Part shown: positions 5,392 to 7,468 of the stretch, piece by piece | Numbering within the stretch: position 1 is the stretch's first letter | Layout: every line of letters starts with the position of its first letter | Assembly: GCA_938008535.1 (NCBI GenBank) | Contig: CALLKF010000051.1 | Span: 1-7,468, forward strand | Length of the DNA: 7,468 bases | Direction of reading: 5' to 3' | From: an uncultured Saprospirales bacterium | GTDB taxonomy: Bacteria > Bacteroidota > Bacteroidia > Chitinophagales > JADIYW01 | Notes under the pieces: model-generated | The model's database searches: none | Told to the model about the DNA's origin: nothing | What the model saw: the letters and a program-made list of their open reading frames with translations, nothing else | Position numbers and translations under genes: made by a program

Positions 5392-6861
5392 TTGCAACAT
5401 CGACTTATTTTTTCTGTGCCAATTATTTTAATTGGGTATATGCTTTTAGTTCGATTGTTTTTAATTTTTTCGTTTGATTTAGATTTGGATGGTGCTGAAT
5501 TTACGTTCGTGCATTATATACAACAATTGTTGCAAGCAAAGAACTTGTACTTAAATCCAGAAACATATCCATATTCTGCAGTAATTTACACACCATTGTA
5601 TTTGTATGTAGTTTTTTTTATTACTAAGCTTTTTCATTTAGATTATATTAAGCACATACACGAAATCTATATTATTGGAAGAAGTGTTAGTTTTATCTCT
5701 ATTTTAGCCAGTATTTTTGTCGTTGATTTATTAATTAAAAAACAAACAATAAATAGAGTTGTTCGTGTTTCTGCTATTTTTATATTTCTAAATTTGATTT
5801 CTGGACATGCTTTTGTTATGCGACCAGACGGTATGAAAATTTTATTTTTTTTAGCTTTTTTTTACCATTATTTAAACTACTTTTTTTATGATAAAAAAAT
5901 AAAAAATTTATTGTTGATTTTTACATTTTTAGTGTTGGCTTTTATGACAAAACAAGATGTGATTGTGTACATTTTTTTAATTCAATTAGTGCATCTTGTT
6001 TTAGTAAGAAACGCAAGAATATTTTTTGTTTTTATTAGTTCAATATCGCTGATTTGTATATCCATTTATTTTATCAAGATTGTTTTTGGCGAATATATTT
6101 TTGTCAATTTATTTCAATTTAATTTACAAACAATTTCTAATGTAAATGGCTCATATAATTTGTTAGTCGTGTTGTTTAATGCTGCAAGAATTTTGCCTAT
6201 TTATGCTTTTGTTTTTTATTGCTATTTTCAAGTGCCAAAAGCAAATAAACAAATTAGAATTACTTGTCTTATAGCATTGATTTCTTGTTTAATTGCTACA
6301 TTTTTTCTGTTTCGTCCAGGAAGTTATATAAATTATACCTACGAGTCGTTAATACTTTTAATGTTTGCATTCTTTCTAGTTATAAAGAAATACATTCAAC
6401 AGTTTTCAATTTATATAGTGATTTATTTTACGCTGTTTTTTTTTTCCAATTTGATCATAAAAAACTATGCTTTTTTTCCTTTTAAAGAAATAAAATGTGC
6501 AAATGAATACTCCAATTATTATTCATTGAGAAAACAAATTTTACCATTGTTAGATTCGCAAACAACTTTATTTATGCCAAATTTAAAATTGAGTATTTTT
6601 TTGGCTGATAAACAAATTATTTATGGACAAGAATATCATTTAGACAGATTAATTTATTCCAATTTAGGATTAAAATCAAGTTCTAAATTAAAATTTAATT
6701 CTAGTAGCAATTACGACAATAAATTTGAAAACGGAACCGTTCAATATATACTTGCTTTTGATAAAAAATCAGAAATTGAAACTATAAAAATATGGTATCC
6801 AAAATATGTATTTGAGCAAAAAATAAATCAGTTTTTGTTATATAAATTTCGCAACTTGTAA
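5392..6861 (+). CDS. Multi-pass membrane glycosyltransferase, GT-C type (ArnT/PMT-like), copy 2
   Basis: Paralog of the 411-1922 gene: 489 residues with the same layout of about 11-12 membrane segments and a soluble C-terminal tail. Matching motifs are DLDLDGAEF (29-37), YTPLYLY (66-72), YIIGRS (93-98), RPD (144-146), KQD (187-189), RPGSYINYTYES (308-319), IIYGQEYHLDR (409-419) and NGTVQYIL (447-454). D31, D33 and E36 in the first outer loop are candidate catalytic or metal-binding residues, by analogy with GT-C enzymes. The probable role is transfer of a sugar from a polyprenyl-phosphate donor on the periplasmic side. The start is uncertain. TTG at 5392 keeps the whole first helix and gives an N-terminus similar in length to the paralog's. 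The first ATG, at 5440 (residue 17), would cut into that helix. The frame is open back to 5362. A run of ten T at 6436-6445 lies in frame over Phe codons. It converges on the TPR gene with two bases between stop codons. Confidence 0.8.
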   Translation: MQHRLIFSVPIILIGYMLLVRLFLIFSFDLDLDGAEFTFVHYIQQLLQAKNLYLNPETYPYSAVIYTPLYLYVVFFITKLFHLDYIKHIHEIYIIGRSVSFISILASIFVVDLLIKKQTINRVVRVSAIFIFLNLISGHAFVMRPDGMKILFFLAFFYHYLNYFFYDKKIKNLLLIFTFLVLAFMTKQDVIVYIFLIQLVHLVLVRNARIFFVFISSISLICISIYFIKIVFGEYIFVNLFQFNLQTISNVNGSYNLLVVLFNAARILPIYAFVFYCYFQVPKANKQIRITCLIALISCLIATFFLFRPGSYINYTYESLILLMFAFFLVIKKYIQQFSIYIVIYFTLFFFSNLIIKNYAFFPFKEIKCANEYSNYYSLRKQILPLLDSQTTLFMPNLKLSIFLADKQIIYGQEYHLDRLIYSNLGLKSSSKLKFNSSSNYDNKFENGTVQYILAFDKKSEIETIKIWYPKYVFEQKINQFLLYKFRNL

Positions 6862-6878
6862 CATTATTTTCGTTGCAA
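6856..6878. repeat. Hairpin at the convergent junction of GT-C copy 2 and the TPR gene
   Basis: TTGTAAC (6856-6862) can pair with GTTGCAA (6872-6878) over 7 bp with one G:U pair and a 9-base loop. It includes the stop codon of the GT-C gene (6859-6861), and its loop holds the stop of the TPR gene (6864-6866). No T-run follows on either strand, so it is not a standard intrinsic terminator. Confidence 0.25.
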
Positions 6879-7468
6879 CAAACCTAAAAAATAGTTGACT
6901 TTTTGTTGGTTGTTTTTTCCTTTGTAATAAATGGCTAATTGATTTAATAATTGTGGATTTCGTTCGCCAAGTTCAATCGCTTTTTCAAAATAAACAACAG
7001 CAGTATCATCTTTTAATTTTTTAGAATAATACACACCTAAATTCATATACGGATAGGTGAGTGTTGGATATAAATCGAGTAATTCTTTATTTAATCTATA
7101 GCTTAATTCAAGGTTTCCGATGGCATCAGCACTTTGTGCAAAATAAAATAAAGTAAGTGAATCTGTTGGTATTTTTTGATATGCTTTTGAAAAATAAGAA
7201 TTGCTATTTGTGAAATTTTTCTTGTTGAAATTTATTAAACCTAAACTATAATTTGCAGCAAAATTTGCAGAATCAATTTTTAAGCAGTTTCTATAATATT
7301 TTTCTGCATTTACAATGTCATTAAAATTATTTTGATAGATAGATGCAATTTTGTAATGAAAATCTGCATAATAAGGAAATAATTTTATGGATTGTTTGTA
7401 ATAAGTTATTGCAGATTTTTTAAGCGTTTGTGAGTATAAAGAATCAGTGGTTAAATTGCTTTCAATAT
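6864..7468 (-). CDS. TPR-repeat protein, C-terminal part (enters from right edge)
   Basis: The minus-strand frame ending at the TAA at 6864-6866 is open to the window edge, giving about 201 residues of a longer protein. It consists almost wholly of tetratricopeptide-like repeats of about 30-37 residues, approximately at 7373-7263, 7262-7161, 7160-7062, 7061-6957 and 6956-6867. Examples are NAEKYYRNCLKIDSANFAAN, ANYSLGLINFNKKNF and YFEKAIELGERNPQLLNQLA. These follow the TPR pattern of small residues in helix A and an A-x-x-x-Y/F-x-K-A-I/L-type helix B before the turn. No signal peptide or membrane segment is visible in this part. TPR arrays mediate protein contacts. In Bacteroidota such arrays often form the tail of lipoproteins, outer-membrane factors or membrane glycosyltransferases, but the identifying N-terminus is outside the window. 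An internal ATG at 7044-7046 lies inside a repeat and is not a gene start. Confidence 0.8.
   Translation of the reverse strand, partial: IESNLTTDSLYSQTLKKSAITYYKQSIKLFPYYADFHYKIASIYQNNFNDIVNAEKYYRNCLKIDSANFAANYSLGLINFNKKNFTNSNSYFSKAYQKIPTDSLTLFYFAQSADAIGNLELSYRLNKELLDLYPTLTYPYMNLGVYYSKKLKDDTAVVYFEKAIELGERNPQLLNQLAIYYKGKNNQQKVNYFLGLLQRK

Noticed and set aside
6264..6485. 73-codon open frame on the plus strand inside GT-C copy 2
   Set aside because: It overlaps the conserved GS-x-x-NYTYES region of the real gene in another frame; its Phe/Ser/Tyr/Cys-rich translation is what T-rich DNA gives by chance.
411..6861. Composite mobile element with the two GT-C genes as inverted ends
   Set aside because: The copies are diverged protein-coding paralogs, not near-identical repeats. 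I found no transposase, terminal inverted repeats or target-site duplications.
6864..7046. A separate 60-residue protein starting at ATG 7044-7046
   Set aside because: The frame stays open upstream to the window edge and the upstream translation continues the TPR repeats, so this ATG is an internal Met in a longer protein.

Overview
This AT-rich window (well under 40% G+C by eye) most likely comes from the Bacteroidota. The codons are A/T-ending. Shine-Dalgarno sites are absent. Two sites match the Bacteroidota promoter form (TTG or TTTG, 17-23 bases, then TAnnTTTG). The protein families are typical of a surface-glycan biosynthesis locus. Family calls come from reading translated motifs, without any database search.

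Layout, left to right: (1) the N-terminal part of a WecE-like DegT/DnrJ/EryC1/StrS sugar aminotransferase, minus strand, running off the left edge; (2) a 503-residue multi-pass membrane protein of GT-C glycosyltransferase type, minus; (3) a phytanoyl-CoA dioxygenase (PhyH) family Fe(II)/2-oxoglutarate oxygenase, plus; (4) a WecD-like GNAT acyltransferase, minus; (5) a GT2 glycosyltransferase with two C-terminal membrane helices, plus; (6) a second, soluble GT2 glycosyltransferase, minus; (7) a second GT-C protein, a clear paralog of (2) in opposite orientation, plus; (8) the C-terminal part of a TPR-repeat protein, minus, running in from the right edge. From gene 2 to gene 8 the strand changes at every gene, so most genes are probably separate transcription units. 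Three gene ends carry compact hairpins at the stop codon, each followed by a short T-run; a fourth has a hairpin without one.

Inferred logic: the aminotransferase and the acyltransferase resemble the WecE/WecD pair that makes an N-acylated 4-amino-4,6-dideoxyhexose nucleotide sugar. GT2 enzymes of this general type often charge polyprenyl phosphate with a sugar, and GT-C enzymes use such lipid-linked sugars on the outer face of the membrane. Two GT2 and two GT-C genes here could therefore form two donor/transferase sets. The PhyH oxygenase may modify a sugar, lipid or other small substrate of the same pathway. No mobile element, CRISPR array, tRNA or rRNA was seen. The points most worth checking are the inverted GT-C paralog pair with its conserved C-terminal domain, and the possible GT2/GT-C pairing.
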